DNA of 64,000 bases from an uncultured Clostridia bacterium (GTDB lineage Bacteria > Bacillota > Clostridia > Peptostreptococcales > Anaerovoracaceae), in NCBI GenBank assembly GCA_937900415.1, contig CALCEY010000014.1:15904-79903 (forward strand). The letters run 5' to 3'. Position 1 is the first letter of the stretch. The number at the start of each line of letters is the position of its first letter. Under the pieces are notes generated by a model. It did not search any database. It was not told the origin of the DNA and worked only from the letters and a program-made list of their open reading frames with translations. A program made the position numbers and the translations under genes. Positions 18,136 to 27,727 of this stretch are shown piece by piece.

Positions 18136-18438
18136 ATGAAAGAGATAAAGCTGATACTTGATGCGCCGTTTCACAATTATGTGGACGTAGCTGTTATGGA
18201 TTTTCCGGAAGGGAAGGACGGCCCTTGCCGCAGAAGGTGCAAAATAACCGTTGAATTTGCCGAATACGATGTGAAGCAGCTTATAAACAAGGGGCTTGAT
18301 TATAACGACATAGTGAAACGTTATGAGAAGTGGATTTATGATGTCGTTAAAGCTAATCTGGCACAGGACTGGAAATGTACCGGAGGATATGACGACGTTA
18401 TGAAAATAATTAAAGAGAAAATATCGGCATATTTTTAA
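18136..18438 (+). CDS. Conserved-looking small protein of unknown function
   Basis: A 100-residue acidic, soluble protein that I do not recognise. It begins KEIKLILDAPFHNYVDVAVMDFP, has a CRRRCKITVEF segment and an amphipathic C-terminal helix (DVMKIIKEKISAYF). It lies 4 bp after the phosphoribosyltransferase gene and before a strong hairpin, with ordinary codon use, so it is likely a real second gene of that operon. No membrane segment or signal peptide is visible. Confidence 0.65.
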   Translation: MKEIKLILDAPFHNYVDVAVMDFPEGKDGPCRRRCKITVEFAEYDVKQLINKGLDYNDIVKRYEKWIYDVVKANLAQDWKCTGGYDDVMKIIKEKISAYF

Positions 18439-18500
18439 AGAGAAATTAAAGAATTAAAATAAAGCGAAGCATCGTCGCGAAGCATGTGCGAGCATAAAGC

Positions 18501-18537
18501 AACCCGGCGGATATAGTGAAATATATCCGTCGGGTTT
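18501..18537. terminator. Bidirectional terminator between the PRT operon and bioY
   Basis: AACCCGGCGGATATA (18501-18515) pairs with TATATCCGTCGGGTT (18522-18536), a 15-bp stem with one G-T pair and a six-base loop. The right arm touches the last codons of bioY. Confidence 0.8.
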
Positions 18538-19066
18538 ATATTTTCAAAGCATTTGAAAGGTGCTTTGTCAGCAGAGCAGTCAATGCTATTTTTACTGCAT
18601 CTCCCAAAAGAAAAGGAAACACGCAAGAAACAAGGGCTGCCCATAAGGCTGCGCCGGTTACGAACATGAACCATATGAGCCCGCAGACATAACATGCGGT
18701 CAGACCAAGAAGCATGAGAAGAAGGCGATGCTTCGTGCCTTTTTTTCGTACAGAGAGGCCGCATATGGCAGAACATAAGACATAGCCTGCTATAAAGCCT
18801 CCTGTGGGCCCGGCTAAAACTCCGACGCCTGAAGCAAATCCGGCGAACACAGGGAGTCCGAAGGCGCCCATCAGAACATATGCAGTCTGGCTCAAAACTC
18901 CATACCTGGAACCGAGCAGAAGACCTGATATATAAGGTCCCATGAGAGCCAGATTTATCGGTATCGGCGTAAAGAAAAGACCGATATTTATCCATGAGCA
19001 TATAGCAGTTATCGCTGTCATCAAGCCCGCAAGCAGAAAATTTTGAAGCTTAGCTGAGGCCTTCAT
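18536..19066 (-). CDS. bioY: Biotin transporter S-component BioY
   Basis: Substrate-binding membrane subunit of an energy-coupling-factor biotin importer. The 176 residues form about six helices. The signatures are FFTPIPINLALMGPYISGLLLG and GFASGVGVLAGPTGGFIAGYV. The EcfA/EcfT motor is not in this window, as is usual for shared ECF modules. Its ATG overlaps the stop of birA by one base (TAATG), so both are one operon: biotin uptake together with biotin attachment. Confidence 0.95.
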   Translation of the reverse strand: MKASAKLQNFLLAGLMTAITAICSWINIGLFFTPIPINLALMGPYISGLLLGSRYGVLSQTAYVLMGAFGLPVFAGFASGVGVLAGPTGGFIAGYVLCSAICGLSVRKKGTKHRLLLMLLGLTACYVCGLIWFMFVTGAALWAALVSCVFPFLLGDAVKIALTALLTKHLSNALKI

Positions 19067-20064
19067 TATATGACGTCCTTTCTTACAGTGACCTCTCCGC
19101 TGGTTACTGTGGCCATTTCTCTGGCGTGGCGTCCTTCCATATATTCTACCACCAGACCGCCATTTTCGTCTATGTCGATGGCTCGTGCTTTGATGCCCGT
19201 ACCTCCGTGCTCGGGAAGCGCGCTGTAGGATGAGCCGTACAGTAAAATCTGCTTGCCTAAAATCATAGAACGAGATTTGTATTCCATGAGAAGCTTCCTT
19301 TTGTCAAAATTATTTATGAGGGAAAAGATGTTATTTATTATAGAGGCAGCCAGCTGACTGCGACTGAATTCCTTTTTGGGATTCTCGATGAAGGCGGCTT
19401 TGTCTTTTAACTCGTCAGGGAATCTCTGTAAAAAGCAGTTTATTCCTATTCCGATTATGATTTTATCCATGGTTCCTGATTCCAGATTGCTCTCTGCTTC
19501 CGTTAAAATTCCGCATACTTTTTTTTCGCTCATGTATATATCGTTTACCCATTTGATTTTCGGCCCTACCCCGGCTACTTCTTCAAAGGCTTGACATACT
19601 GCCAGCGCAGAGATGGTAGTAATGAGCATTGCCTTGCTTATTTCAAAGTCCGGCCTGAAAACTACGGACATGTAAAGACCCGACGCAGGAGGAGAGTAAA
19701 AGGAACGTCCCATTCTGCCTCTTCCTTTTGTCTGCTCGTCTGCCAATATTATATGAGGACATGAAAGTTTCTCTATTTCCTTAGCGTAATCGTTCGTAGA
19801 ACCTATCTTATCGAAAACGTGTACCTTGCATGGGAAAGATACGTTTTCCCGTATGTATTCTTCTGAAAGAAGGTCGCTTATCTGTGAAAGACGGTATCCG
19901 ACGCCGGATTTGCTGTCTATATTAAACCCTTGCTCCTGAAGTTTCTTGATTGCTTTCCATACGGAGTTACGGGAAACGTTTAAAATGTCCGCCAGTTCCT
20001 GACCGGAAACGTATTGGCTGCCTCGTTGATTGAATATTTCCAATATTTTTAGTTTTGTAGACAT
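19066..20064 (-). CDS. birA: Biotin-protein ligase and biotin-operon repressor
   Basis: Bifunctional 332-residue protein. The N-terminal winged helix (YVSGQELADILNVSRNSVWKAIKKL, 18-42) binds DNA. The central catalytic domain has the biotinyl-AMP motif KGRGRMGR at 113-120 and KWVND at 171-175. The C-terminal SH3-like domain completes it. It activates biotin and joins it to carboxylase carrier domains. As a group I type BirA it should also repress biotin genes, probably including its own operon through the palindrome just upstream. Confidence 0.96.
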   Translation of the reverse strand: MSTKLKILEIFNQRGSQYVSGQELADILNVSRNSVWKAIKKLQEQGFNIDSKSGVGYRLSQISDLLSEEYIRENVSFPCKVHVFDKIGSTNDYAKEIEKLSCPHIILADEQTKGRGRMGRSFYSPPASGLYMSVVFRPDFEISKAMLITTISALAVCQAFEEVAGVGPKIKWVNDIYMSEKKVCGILTEAESNLESGTMDKIIIGIGINCFLQRFPDELKDKAAFIENPKKEFSRSQLAASIINNIFSLINNFDKRKLLMEYKSRSMILGKQILLYGSSYSALPEHGGTGIKARAIDIDENGGLVVEYMEGRHAREMATVTSGEVTVRKDVI

Positions 20065-20095
20065 GATTTGTACCTCGATTTTAAATTATCCTACT

Positions 20096-20136
20096 ATCTG
20101 ATTTAATATATTATATTAAACAGATGCTGATGTCAA
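20096..20136 (-). promoter_or_regulatory. birA-bioY promoter with candidate BirA operator
   Basis: On the minus strand TTGACA (20131-20136), a 17-bp spacer and TAATAT (20108-20113). The -10 sits inside a 30-base dyad, 20096-20125, with ATCTG/CAGAT ends and TTTAATAT/ATATTAAA inner arms and one bulged base. Binding there would block the promoter. BirA is the obvious candidate ligand, but the sequence is not the classic BirA box. Confidence 0.65.
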
Positions 20137-20240
20137 CCAATAGCGTTGAAACGGGTGACAAAACTGGGAACCGGGTTTAAGGTGAAAGATTGGTGAAAAA
20201 TGTAAGGTGTCTTTATTTTAAGCGAGCTGTGTGTTATAAT

Positions 20241-20492
20241 GTCCGCATAGATTATATTACCCGGCTTCGCCGCAGGGAAGCGGCCATTGAAACGCCGCTT
20301 AACCTGACCGGAGGGCATTATAATGTCCGCATAGATTATATTACCCGGCTTCGCCGCAGGGAAGCGGCCATTGAAACGCCGCTTGACTGACCGGAGGGCG
20401 CTAAAATGTCCGCATAGATTGTATTCAACCGGCGTTGCCGCAGGGAAGCGGCCATTGAAACGCCACTTAACCTGACCGGAGGGCGCTAAAAT
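20241..20492. repeat. Three tandem ~84-bp units
   Basis: Units run 20241-20324 (84 bp), 20325-20407 (83 bp) and 20408-20492 (85 bp). Each begins GTCCGCATAGATT and ends ACCGGAGGGC plus an AT-rich TATAAT or TAAAAT. Units 1 and 2 are almost identical; unit 3 has several changes. Each unit contains AAGCGGC, a nine-base loop CATTGAAAC, and GCCGCTT; unit 3 has one mismatch in this stem. Unit length and the lack of unique spacers exclude CRISPR. A short open frame crosses the first two units but has no ribosome site. Confidence 0.85.
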
Positions 20493-20958
20493 GAACCCAA
20501 AATAATATTGTCAGGCTCCGCCGTATGTGGGATTCATTGAGTAACCGCTGATATAACTGCTTTATAATTGGTTGAAACGCATGTCGGAAAATGTAGTATC
20601 AGAAATTATACGGCTATGAAGAAATCCTTTGTACTAAAGCAAGGTGCGGCAAGCCATCATAATTTTTGCGCTTGCCGGTTCGCAGGTGAAACGATGGCCT
20701 GTAACTGTCTTTTCAGGGAATTAAAATAACCCGCCGTATCTCGGGGAAAAGAGCGACGAGTTTCGACCGGAAAGATGGGAGGCGGCTCGAGGAAGGAAGC
20801 TTTTCACTGTTTCAGGCGGAAATAGCGCCGGCGGTTCAGACAGCTTTTAATTTTCCGCTGTTCGTCAATACGGCGGGCGGCGTAAGCTAAGTGTCAAAGT
20901 CTTGATGAAATCAAGTAAACAGGGAATAAAATAAAAAGATAAAGATAATATACATTTT
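20493..20958. other. Unassigned non-coding stretch, possibly structured RNA
   Basis: No convincing coding frame on either strand between the tandem repeats and the CBS-protein gene. It contains GC-rich blocks such as TTGCGCTTGCCGGTTCGC near 20665 and GAGGCGGCTCGAGGAAGGAAG near 20780. The inverted repeat CTTGAT/ATCAAG lies at 20901-20915. It could be the 5-prime leader of the downstream gene, a small RNA, or a decayed element. I could not match it to a known riboswitch, RNase P RNA or tmRNA. Confidence 0.5.
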
Positions 20959-20969
20959 GGAGGAAAACC

Positions 20970-22223
20970 TTGATTTACAGTATAATAGCAATGGTAGTGC
21001 TGGTTATTTTTTCGGCGTATTTTTCTGCAACGGAGACTGCGTTTACATCTCTGAACAGGATAAGAATGAAAAATATGGCGCAGGACGGAAATTCCAGAGC
21101 TGCTGAAGTAATGGCTCTTTCGGAAAATTACGATAATTTGCTTTCGACTATATTGGTGGGAAACAATATAGTCAATATCGCTCTTTCTTCCATCGCTACA
21201 GTGATGTTCATAGAGCTTTATCCCAGATACGGCGCGACTATAGCTACAGCCGTAGCTACGGTAGTAGTTCTTATTTTCGGAGAAATTTCCCCGAAGAGCC
21301 TGGCTAAAGAAAGCCCGGAGAAGTTCGCCATGTTTTCCGCACCTATAATAAAATTTATGGCAACGATAATGAAGCCGATAAATTGGATTTTCGCATGCTG
21401 GAAAAAGTTTTTGGCGAAAATGTTTAATGCCGACGGCAACAGACCTATCACGGAGGATGAATTGCTTACCATGGTGGAGGAGGCCGAGACGGAGGGCGGA
21501 ATAGACGAAGGGCAGAGCGAGCTGATACAAAATGCAATAGAATTTAATGACCTTGAGGCATGGGACGTGCTTACTCCGAGGGTGGACATTAAGGCCATCG
21601 AAATAGACGACAATGAAGAGGAGGTAGCTAAGCTGTTCCTGGAAACCGGCTTTTCCAGACTGCCTGTGTATGAAGACGATTTGGATAATATCATAGGCGT
21701 TTTGAATCAGAAGGATTTTCATAACTTCATCAAAGGAGAAAAGTCTTCGGTGTCGGAATATGTCAAACCGGTAATTTTCGTCGCCGGTTCGATGAGAATC
21801 GCGCAGCTCTTGAAAAAGCTCCAGACGGTTAAGACTCACATAGCTATTATAGTTGACGAATATGGCGGAACGTACGGCCTTGTGACTATGGAAGATATAA
21901 TCGAGGAGCTGGTCGGAGAAATATATGACGAGCACGACGCGGCGGCTTTACAGGATATAGTTCAGCAGCAGGACGGAAGTTACAGGGTTTTATGCAGTAC
22001 AAATATAGATAAGATGTTTGATTATTTCGACGTTGAAGAAGAAGTGGACGCTACTACCGTCAACGGCTGGGTAGTGCTTCAGATAGATAAATTGCCGGCT
22101 GTGGGAGACAGCTTCGTGTATACGGCCGATTATAAGGAGTTTGACGTAACTGTTACAAAAGCAGACGAGAGAAAGGCTCTGGAAATAAATGTAACCGTCA
22201 GGGAACTGCCTGCGGAGGAATAG
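20970..22223 (+). CDS. CNNM/CorC-type membrane protein with CBS pair
   Basis: A 417-residue integral membrane protein, often annotated as hemolysin family. The N-terminal DUF21 membrane domain (about 1-190) begins [29 protein letters not shown], with SLNR and GNNIVN motifs. Then come a CBS pair (about 205-325, [12 protein letters not shown] and [23 protein letters not shown]) and a C-terminal CorC_HlyC domain (about 340-410). Relatives take part in Mg2+ or Co2+ export. The start is TTG at 20970, set by GGAGG at 20959-20963. SecA begins 13 bp after its stop. Confidence 0.9.
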   Translation: MIYSIIAMVVLVIFSAYFSATETAFTSLNRIRMKNMAQDGNSRAAEVMALSENYDNLLSTILVGNNIVNIALSSIATVMFIELYPRYGATIATAVATVVVLIFGEISPKSLAKESPEKFAMFSAPIIKFMATIMKPINWIFACWKKFLAKMFNADGNRPITEDELLTMVEEAETEGGIDEGQSELIQNAIEFNDLEAWDVLTPRVDIKAIEIDDNEEEVAKLFLETGFSRLPVYEDDLDNIIGVLNQKDFHNFIKGEKSSVSEYVKPVIFVAGSMRIAQLLKKLQTVKTHIAIIVDEYGGTYGLVTMEDIIEELVGEIYDEHDAAALQDIVQQQDGSYRVLCSTNIDKMFDYFDVEEEVDATTVNGWVVLQIDKLPAVGDSFVYTADYKEFDVTVTKADERKALEINVTVRELPAEE

Positions 22224-22236
22224 AAAGGGGAAGATT

Positions 22237-24996
22237 ATGGGTTTAATGCAGAAAGTCTTTGGAGATTTGAATTCAAAGGAAGTTAAAAAGCTGGAAAAGA
22301 TAGCAGACCGCGTAATGTCTCTGGAGGGACAGATGGAAAGCCTGAGCGATGAAGAGCTCAGAGCCAAAACCGAAGAGTTTAAAGAAAGATTAACGGCAGG
22401 CGAAACTTTGGATGATCTTTTGCCGGAAGCCTTTGCAGTTTGCAGAGAAGGCGCATGGAGAAGCGTAGGGCTTAAGCATTTCAGAGTACAGGTTATCGGA
22501 GGTATAGCTCTTCATCAGGGAAGAATTTCTGAGATGAAAACAGGAGAAGGTAAGACGCTCGTCGCTACTCTTGCGGCATATCTCAATGCTTTGGAGGGCA
22601 AGGGAGTGCATGTGGTTACAGTAAACGACTACCTTGCAAAGCGAGACGCAGAATGGATGGGGAAGATATATACTTTTCTGGGACTCACCGTTGGCTGTGT
22701 AGTTCATGGGCTCAGGGACAAGGAAAAGAAAGCCGCATATGCCGCCGACATTACATACGGCACCAATAATGAATTCGGCTTCGACTATCTGAGAGATAAC
22801 ATGGTGACATATAAAGAGCAGCTGACTCAAAGAGAACTGAATTTTGCGATAGTCGACGAGGTAGACTCCATTTTAATAGATGAAGCCAGAACTCCGCTGA
22901 TAATTTCAGGAAGGGGCGATAAATCTACAGACCTTTATCAGAAAGCGGACCGCTGTGTAAAGGGGCTTAAAATTGAAGAAGATTTTACCATAGAAGAAAA
23001 GGAAAAGAAAGTTACCCTTACCGATGAAGGCGTAGCCAAGTGCGAAAAATATTTCGGAATCGAGAATCTCGGCGATCCGGAAAATATGGAAATCAACCAT
23101 CACGTGGTAGAAGCTCTCAAAGCCCGCAATATAATGAAGCGTGATGTGGATTATATAGTCAAAGACGGAGAAATCATAATAGTAGACGAATTTACAGGCC
23201 GTTTCATGTTTGGAAGAAGATACAGCAACGGACTTCATCAGGCTATAGAGGCAAAGGAAGGCGTTCTTGTACGCTCCGAATCAAAAACGCTGGCTACAAT
23301 AACTCTTCAGAACTATTTCCGCATGTATAATAAACTTGCCGGAATGACTGGTACCGCAAAGACCGAGGAGGAAGAATTCCGGGAGATCTATAATATGGAC
23401 GTCGTTGTGATTCCTACCAACAAGCCTGTTGCAAGAGTGGATATGGACGACGCCATATATGCGACTTTGAATGCGAAGCTCAAAGCGATAATAGAAAGGA
23501 TAGCGGAGGTTCACGCTACGGGACAGCCTGTGCTGGTGGGAACCATATCTATTGAAAATTCAGAGCTGCTCAGTTCTCTTTTAAAGAAAAGGGGAATCAA
23601 GCACAATGTTCTGAATGCAAAACAGCATGAAAAGGAAGCGCAGATCATTGCAGAAGCAGGCCGTCTCGGAGCTGTAACCATAGCGACCAATATGGCAGGA
23701 AGAGGTACGGATATAATTCTCGGAGGAAATCCGGAGTTTGAGGCGAAGAAGGAGATGGAAAAACTCGAATATACGGAAGAGCAGATTTCCTTTGCCACCA
23801 GCTTTGTCAGCAGCAGCGATCCGGCGATGAACGACGCCCGCCGGGTATTTTCAAGCCTCCTTGAAAAATACAAAGGAGAAAGAGCCGAAGAACAGCAGAA
23901 GGTCAGAGAACTGGGGGGCCTTTGCATAATAGGTACCGAGCGGCACGAGTCAAGGCGTATAGATAACCAGCTGAGAGGTCGTTCGGGACGTCAGGGAGAT
24001 CCTGGAAGAACACAGTTTTTCATTTCCCTTGAAGATGATCTCATGAGACTCTTCGGCGGAGAAAAAATACAGAACTTCATGGGCAAGATGGGAATGGAGG
24101 AAGAAGCCATAGCGGCAGGAATGCTTTCAAGAACCATAGAAAACGCTCAGAAAAAAGTCGAGGGACGAAACTTTGAGATAAGAAAATACGTTCTTCAATA
24201 CGACAACGTAATGAATAAGCAGCGTGAAATCATATACGACCAACGCCGCAAGGTTTTGTTTGGAGATGATATAAAAGAATACATCATGGAAATGATGACG
24301 GAGCTGGTAAAAAACACCGTCGCTTCAGTTACGGTTGCCAGCAAATTTGCCGAGGAATGGGATATTCAGATGCTCAATGAAAATCTGAGGCGGATTACAA
24401 ATTCCTTTGAAGGAGTATCATATACCGATGAAGAAAAGCAAGATTTGACAGAGGAAAAGCTGGAAGAAGACGTGCTTGCCAAGTTCAATACGCTTTATGA
24501 GGCAAAAGAGGCAGAGATAGGCAAGGAACGTATGCGTGACGTTGAAAAAATGATACTTCTTCGTGTAGTAGATAACCACTGGATGGAGCATATCGACGCA
24601 ATGGACGATTTGAAGCAGGGCATAGGACTTCGTGCCCTTGGTCAGATAAACCCTGCTAATGCCTATGCTTCTGAGGGGTTTGATATGTTTGAGGCCATGG
24701 TAAACGAAATTCGTGAAGAGGCAGTGCGCCATTGCTACAATGTCACTCTTAAAACTGGAACAGAAAGAAAGCAGATTATTTTGGGAGGCGAGGAGAGAAA
24801 GGCAGAGTTTACAGGCGACGATCCGAGACGTATTCCTGCACAGCAGGGAATACCGCAGGCAGCGCCTAAGCCGCAGGAACGCCAGAAACCTGTAACAGTA
24901 AGGAGAGAGACTCCAAAGGTAGGAAGAAATGATCCTTGTCCGTGCGGAAGCGGCAAAAAGTATAAAAATTGCTGTATGAATAAGGAAACGGAATAG
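22237..24996 (+). CDS. secA: Preprotein translocase ATPase SecA
   Basis: Cytoplasmic motor that drives unfolded preproteins through SecYEG. It has 919 residues. Walker A is GEGKT at 103-107, and the DEAD-type box lies in [21 protein letters not shown]. The second RecA fold has [10 protein letters not shown] and [11 protein letters not shown]. The preprotein cross-linking and scaffold domains follow. The C-terminal SEC-C zinc motif [13 protein letters not shown] ends the protein, as in most bacterial SecA. The start ATG follows GAAAGGGGAAG. Confidence 0.98.
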   Translation: MGLMQKVFGDLNSKEVKKLEKIADRVMSLEGQMESLSDEELRAKTEEFKERLTAGETLDDLLPEAFAVCREGAWRSVGLKHFRVQVIGGIALHQGRISEMKTGEGKTLVATLAAYLNALEGKGVHVVTVNDYLAKRDAEWMGKIYTFLGLTVGCVVHGLRDKEKKAAYAADITYGTNNEFGFDYLRDNMVTYKEQLTQRELNFAIVDEVDSILIDEARTPLIISGRGDKSTDLYQKADRCVKGLKIEEDFTIEEKEKKVTLTDEGVAKCEKYFGIENLGDPENMEINHHVVEALKARNIMKRDVDYIVKDGEIIIVDEFTGRFMFGRRYSNGLHQAIEAKEGVLVRSESKTLATITLQNYFRMYNKLAGMTGTAKTEEEEFREIYNMDVVVIPTNKPVARVDMDDAIYATLNAKLKAIIERIAEVHATGQPVLVGTISIENSELLSSLLKKRGIKHNVLNAKQHEKEAQIIAEAGRLGAVTIATNMAGRGTDIILGGNPEFEAKKEMEKLEYTEEQISFATSFVSSSDPAMNDARRVFSSLLEKYKGERAEEQQKVRELGGLCIIGTERHESRRIDNQLRGRSGRQGDPGRTQFFISLEDDLMRLFGGEKIQNFMGKMGMEEEAIAAGMLSRTIENAQKKVEGRNFEIRKYVLQYDNVMNKQREIIYDQRRKVLFGDDIKEYIMEMMTELVKNTVASVTVASKFAEEWDIQMLNENLRRITNSFEGVSYTDEEKQDLTEEKLEEDVLAKFNTLYEAKEAEIGKERMRDVEKMILLRVVDNHWMEHIDAMDDLKQGIGLRALGQINPANAYASEGFDMFEAMVNEIREEAVRHCYNVTLKTGTERKQIILGGEERKAEFTGDDPRRIPAQQGIPQAAPKPQERQKPVTVRRETPKVGRNDPCPCGSGKKYKNCCMNKETE

Positions 24997-25038
24997 CAGC
25001 TGCCTGCCGGCAAGCTAATTTATCTTTGAAAAATTTAG

Positions 25039-25090
25039 GGAGTTGATAACAGTTGTGCTTTAAAGCTGCAAAGGTTATCGGCTCCGTTTT
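25039..25090 (+). terminator. Terminator after secA
   Basis: GGAGTTGATAAC (25039-25050) pairs over 12 positions, including two G-T pairs, with GTTATCGGCTCC (25074-25085), followed by GTTTTTC. Its right arm overlaps the end of the converging membrane-protein gene. Confidence 0.8.
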
Positions 25091-25743
25091 TCTTTTCCGG
25101 ATAAGACTTTAAATGTATCTTTAAGGTCGAGATTGTTTACAGAGCGGGGGTCAAAATGAAATCTGTTGAATATGAACTGCATTACTGTTCCAAGGCCTAA
25201 AGCGCTTATTACAGTTCCGATTCCGGCTTTTCCTCCCATAAGAATTCCAGCGGCAAGAACGATTGCCAATATGGCGGTATTGACCTTTCCTATGGGCGCC
25301 TTGTTGAATTTACGACCGATTCCGACCACCAGCGCGTCTCTCGGTCCGCAGCTTAAAGCAGCGGACATGTATATGTATCGTCCGAAGCCCTGGAGAAACA
25401 TACCTGAAAACATAAGAAGAAGACCGCCCGGAACAGAATTTTGTAGAGGTATTGGATTGAAATAAGAAAGACAGTCGACCACAGGACCGCATATGGCTAC
25501 GTTAAGCAGCGTGCCGGGGCCGATTTTCTGCTTGAGAAGAATGTCTGCGATTATGGTGACAATACCCACGGAAAAGGAGACCTGCCCGTAGCTTAAACCG
25601 GATTTTTCGGCAACTCCCATGCAGAAGCAGTCCCAAGGCGCGAGGCCTATATTAGCCTGGATTGTCAGATATATACCTGAGGCAAGGATAAACAGACCTA
25701 TGATTGCACGAAACATATTTAAGAATAACTCATATATTTTCAT
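25075..25743 (-). CDS. YczE/YitT-like integral membrane protein
   Basis: A 222-residue membrane protein with about five to six helices. It resembles the YczE/YyaS family (FRAIIGLFILASGIYLTIQANIGLAPWDCF, then GRYIYMSAALSCGPRDALVVGIGRK). Its function is not established; some relatives sit beside peptide synthetase or transport genes. The start at 25743 (MKIYELF) is preferred because GGAGG lies nine bases upstream. A GTG 16 codons earlier has no ribosome site. It is divergent from the sigma-54 operon. Confidence 0.82.
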   Translation of the reverse strand: MKIYELFLNMFRAIIGLFILASGIYLTIQANIGLAPWDCFCMGVAEKSGLSYGQVSFSVGIVTIIADILLKQKIGPGTLLNVAICGPVVDCLSYFNPIPLQNSVPGGLLLMFSGMFLQGFGRYIYMSAALSCGPRDALVVGIGRKFNKAPIGKVNTAILAIVLAAGILMGGKAGIGTVISALGLGTVMQFIFNRFHFDPRSVNNLDLKDTFKVLSGKEKRSR

Positions 25744-25912
25744 CAAATTTTCCTCCACCCTTTCTTTAACGCTGTTTTTATGGTTAAACACATTATTTCA
25801 ACTAATAGCATAAATGCAAGAAATATGCCAGACCCTGAGATTAGGTCATGCAGGCCGATTGACGGAATTGAGAAAAAAATAAAGAAAACTTAAAGAAAAG
25901 ACAAAAAAGACA

Positions 25913-25947
25913 AGAGATGCTTAAGGGTTAAAAGCACCTCTTTTTTT
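25913..25947. terminator. Orphan terminator hairpin in the divergent gap
   Basis: AGAGATGCTT (25913-25922) pairs, with one mismatch, with AAGCACCTCT (25931-25940), followed by seven T. It lies upstream of both divergent genes, so any transcript it ends would be a short non-coding RNA or a leader. The 417-bp gap 25744-26160 otherwise holds only the sigma-54 promoter and its upstream motif. Confidence 0.6.
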
Positions 25948-26043
25948 ATTGTCCGGATATTCTCAAAAACAAGAAAAAAACGTTTTTTCTGTAAAAAATG
26001 AGAAGATAAAATTTTAAAAATAAAGCGTATGCGTAGCAGAAAA

Positions 26044-26108
26044 GTTGAAAAACAGCGAGTTAGAACAAGCGTAGCGAATTGTCGGGCGTTTGGCATGAAA
26101 AATGCTTA
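26044..26108 (+). promoter_or_regulatory. Sigma-54 promoter 1 with candidate enhancer motif
   Basis: TTGGCATGAAAAATGCTTA at 26090-26108 has GG at 26092-26093 and GC at 26104-26105 separated by exactly ten bases, as required for -24/-12 promoters. GTTGAAAAACAGCG at 26044-26057 is the candidate activator site; its TGAAAAA begins 46 bp before the -24 GG. The same arrangement recurs at 33432-33493 and 46861-46929. Transcription should start near 26117, ahead of the amidohydrolase gene. Confidence 0.82.
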
Positions 26109-26160
26109 GCCATAAGGCATAGAACCGAAGGGTTTTGTATTTGAGTGCAAAAGGAGGCAG

Positions 26161-27678
26161 ATGATGAAAACTCTTATAAAAAATGTAAAAGTATACGACG
26201 GACTTGGCAGTTTTCCTTTTATTTCAGACGTTTTGATTGAGAATCGGCTCATATCAAGGGTTGCTTTGAAAATAGAGGAAAAAGCTGATAAGGAAATCGA
26301 CGGAAGCGAGCTGTGTCTTTGTCCGGGCTTTATAAATACTCATAGCCATTCAGACCTTGAAATGTTCAGAAACGATAAAATGCTGCACACGCTGCGCCAG
26401 GGAATAACTACGGAAATCGTCGGGCAGGATGGCTCCTCCGTAGCTCCTTTGACAGATGAAATAGCAGACGAGCTGGCTGATAATATGGCTCCCCTTGCAG
26501 GCGTAATAGATAAGCCGTATTGGTGGAGAAGCATGGGAGAATATTTGAGCGAGGTAAGAAAGCATAACGACGCCGTAAAGGTGGAGGGACTTATCGGCCA
26601 TGGCACCGTTCGCATGTGCGTTATGGGAAACGACAACAGAAAGCCTGCGCCGGATGAGCTCGAAATGATGAAAGTCATCATTGAAAAATGTATGCAGGAG
26701 GGGGCGAAAGGAATTTCATTCGGGCTTATATATCCGCCGGGAAGCTACGGAGACAGAGACGAGATATCAGAACTCTGCAAGGTAGTCGCACGATATGACG
26801 GCATAATGATGGTTCACATGCGAAATGAGCAGGATCTTCTTTTGGAATCCATAGACGAAATGGCTTACGTAGCAAGAGAGAGCGGAGTAAGACTTCATAT
26901 TTCTCATCTTAAGGCCTTGGGCTACCGGAATTGGGGCAAAGGCAAAGAAGCTCTAGAAAAAATCCGCAGTCTCAGAGAAGAGGGCATCGACGTCACTTTT
27001 GACCAGTATCCTTACGAAGCAACTTGCACAGGACTTAAGGTTGTGGTTCCTACATGGGCTTATGAGGGAGGAGAAACAGGTTTTCAAGGGCGTTTAAACG
27101 ACGAGAAGGAATATCAGAAAATTCTCATGGAGGTTGAAAAAAACATAGAAGCAAGAGGCGGAGCCGAAAAAATACAGATAGCCACAGTGTCCACAGAAGA
27201 AAATAAATGGATGGAAGGCAGTAATCTCGCTGAAATTTCAGAAAGGATAGAGCTTTCTCCTCAGAGTGCCGCGCTTTATATTCTCAAACACGAAGGTCCT
27301 TCCGTAGTGGCGATTTACTTTTCTATAGGAGAAGAAGACGTAGAGGAAATTCTGAAAAGCGATTTGGGATGCGTATGCACGGACGGAATCATGGGCGCCA
27401 GCCCGCACCCGAGATTGTATGGGGCGTTTCCGAGGGTGATAGGTTTCTATTGCAGAGAAAAGAAGCTGCTGAGTCTTGAGGAAGCAATCAGGAAAATGAC
27501 GAGCGAACCGGCGAGAAGGCTCAGGCTTTGGGACAGAGGAATAGTGAGAGAGGGTATGAAGGCCGACCTTGTGCTCTTCGATTATGAAAAGGTTAAGAAT
27601 GTTAATTCGTATAGGGAGCCAAAGAAATATCCCGAAGGAATATTACAGGTTTGGGTTGACGGAGAAGAGAGACTGTAA
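26161..27678 (+). CDS. N-acyl-D-amino-acid deacylase family amidohydrolase
   Basis: A 505-residue metal-dependent hydrolase, first gene of the sigma-54 operon. It has the D-aminoacylase plan: beta-sandwich start (LIKNVKVYDGLG), metal motif HSH at 61-63 in NTHSHSD, HISHLKALG in the barrel, CTDG for the catalytic Asp, and a C-terminal GMKADLVLFD. The family removes N-acyl groups from D-amino acids; some members cleave dihydroorotate-like or carbamoyl compounds. AGGAGG ends 3 bases before the first ATG and 6 before the second (26164), so either may be used. It likely feeds free amino acids to the enzymes that follow. Confidence 0.88.
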   Translation: MMKTLIKNVKVYDGLGSFPFISDVLIENRLISRVALKIEEKADKEIDGSELCLCPGFINTHSHSDLEMFRNDKMLHTLRQGITTEIVGQDGSSVAPLTDEIADELADNMAPLAGVIDKPYWWRSMGEYLSEVRKHNDAVKVEGLIGHGTVRMCVMGNDNRKPAPDELEMMKVIIEKCMQEGAKGISFGLIYPPGSYGDRDEISELCKVVARYDGIMMVHMRNEQDLLLESIDEMAYVARESGVRLHISHLKALGYRNWGKGKEALEKIRSLREEGIDVTFDQYPYEATCTGLKVVVPTWAYEGGETGFQGRLNDEKEYQKILMEVEKNIEARGGAEKIQIATVSTEENKWMEGSNLAEISERIELSPQSAALYILKHEGPSVVAIYFSIGEEDVEEILKSDLGCVCTDGIMGASPHPRLYGAFPRVIGFYCREKKLLSLEEAIRKMTSEPARRLRLWDRGIVREGMKADLVLFDYEKVKNVNSYREPKKYPEGILQVWVDGEERL

Positions 27679-27727
27679 CGTCAAAACCTGAAACGTTAAA
27701 GAGCTTAAAGAAAAAAGGAGGATTTTT

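Noticed and set aside
20190..20390. 66-codon frame across the tandem repeats
   Set aside because: It only translates two copies of the repeat (IDYITRLRRREAAIETPL) and breaks in the third; no ribosome site.
20241..20492. CRISPR array
   Set aside because: Units are directly joined with no unique spacers of constant length, and no cas genes are near.
20740..20800. tmRNA-like GTTTCGAC string
   Set aside because: Only a short match to the tmRNA 5-prime end; no tag reading frame or matching tRNA-like 3-prime half.
20865..21935. 356-codon open frame on the minus strand
   Set aside because: It is the mirror of the well-supported CBS membrane protein, has Cys/His/Tyr-rich shadow composition, no family motif and no ribosome site.
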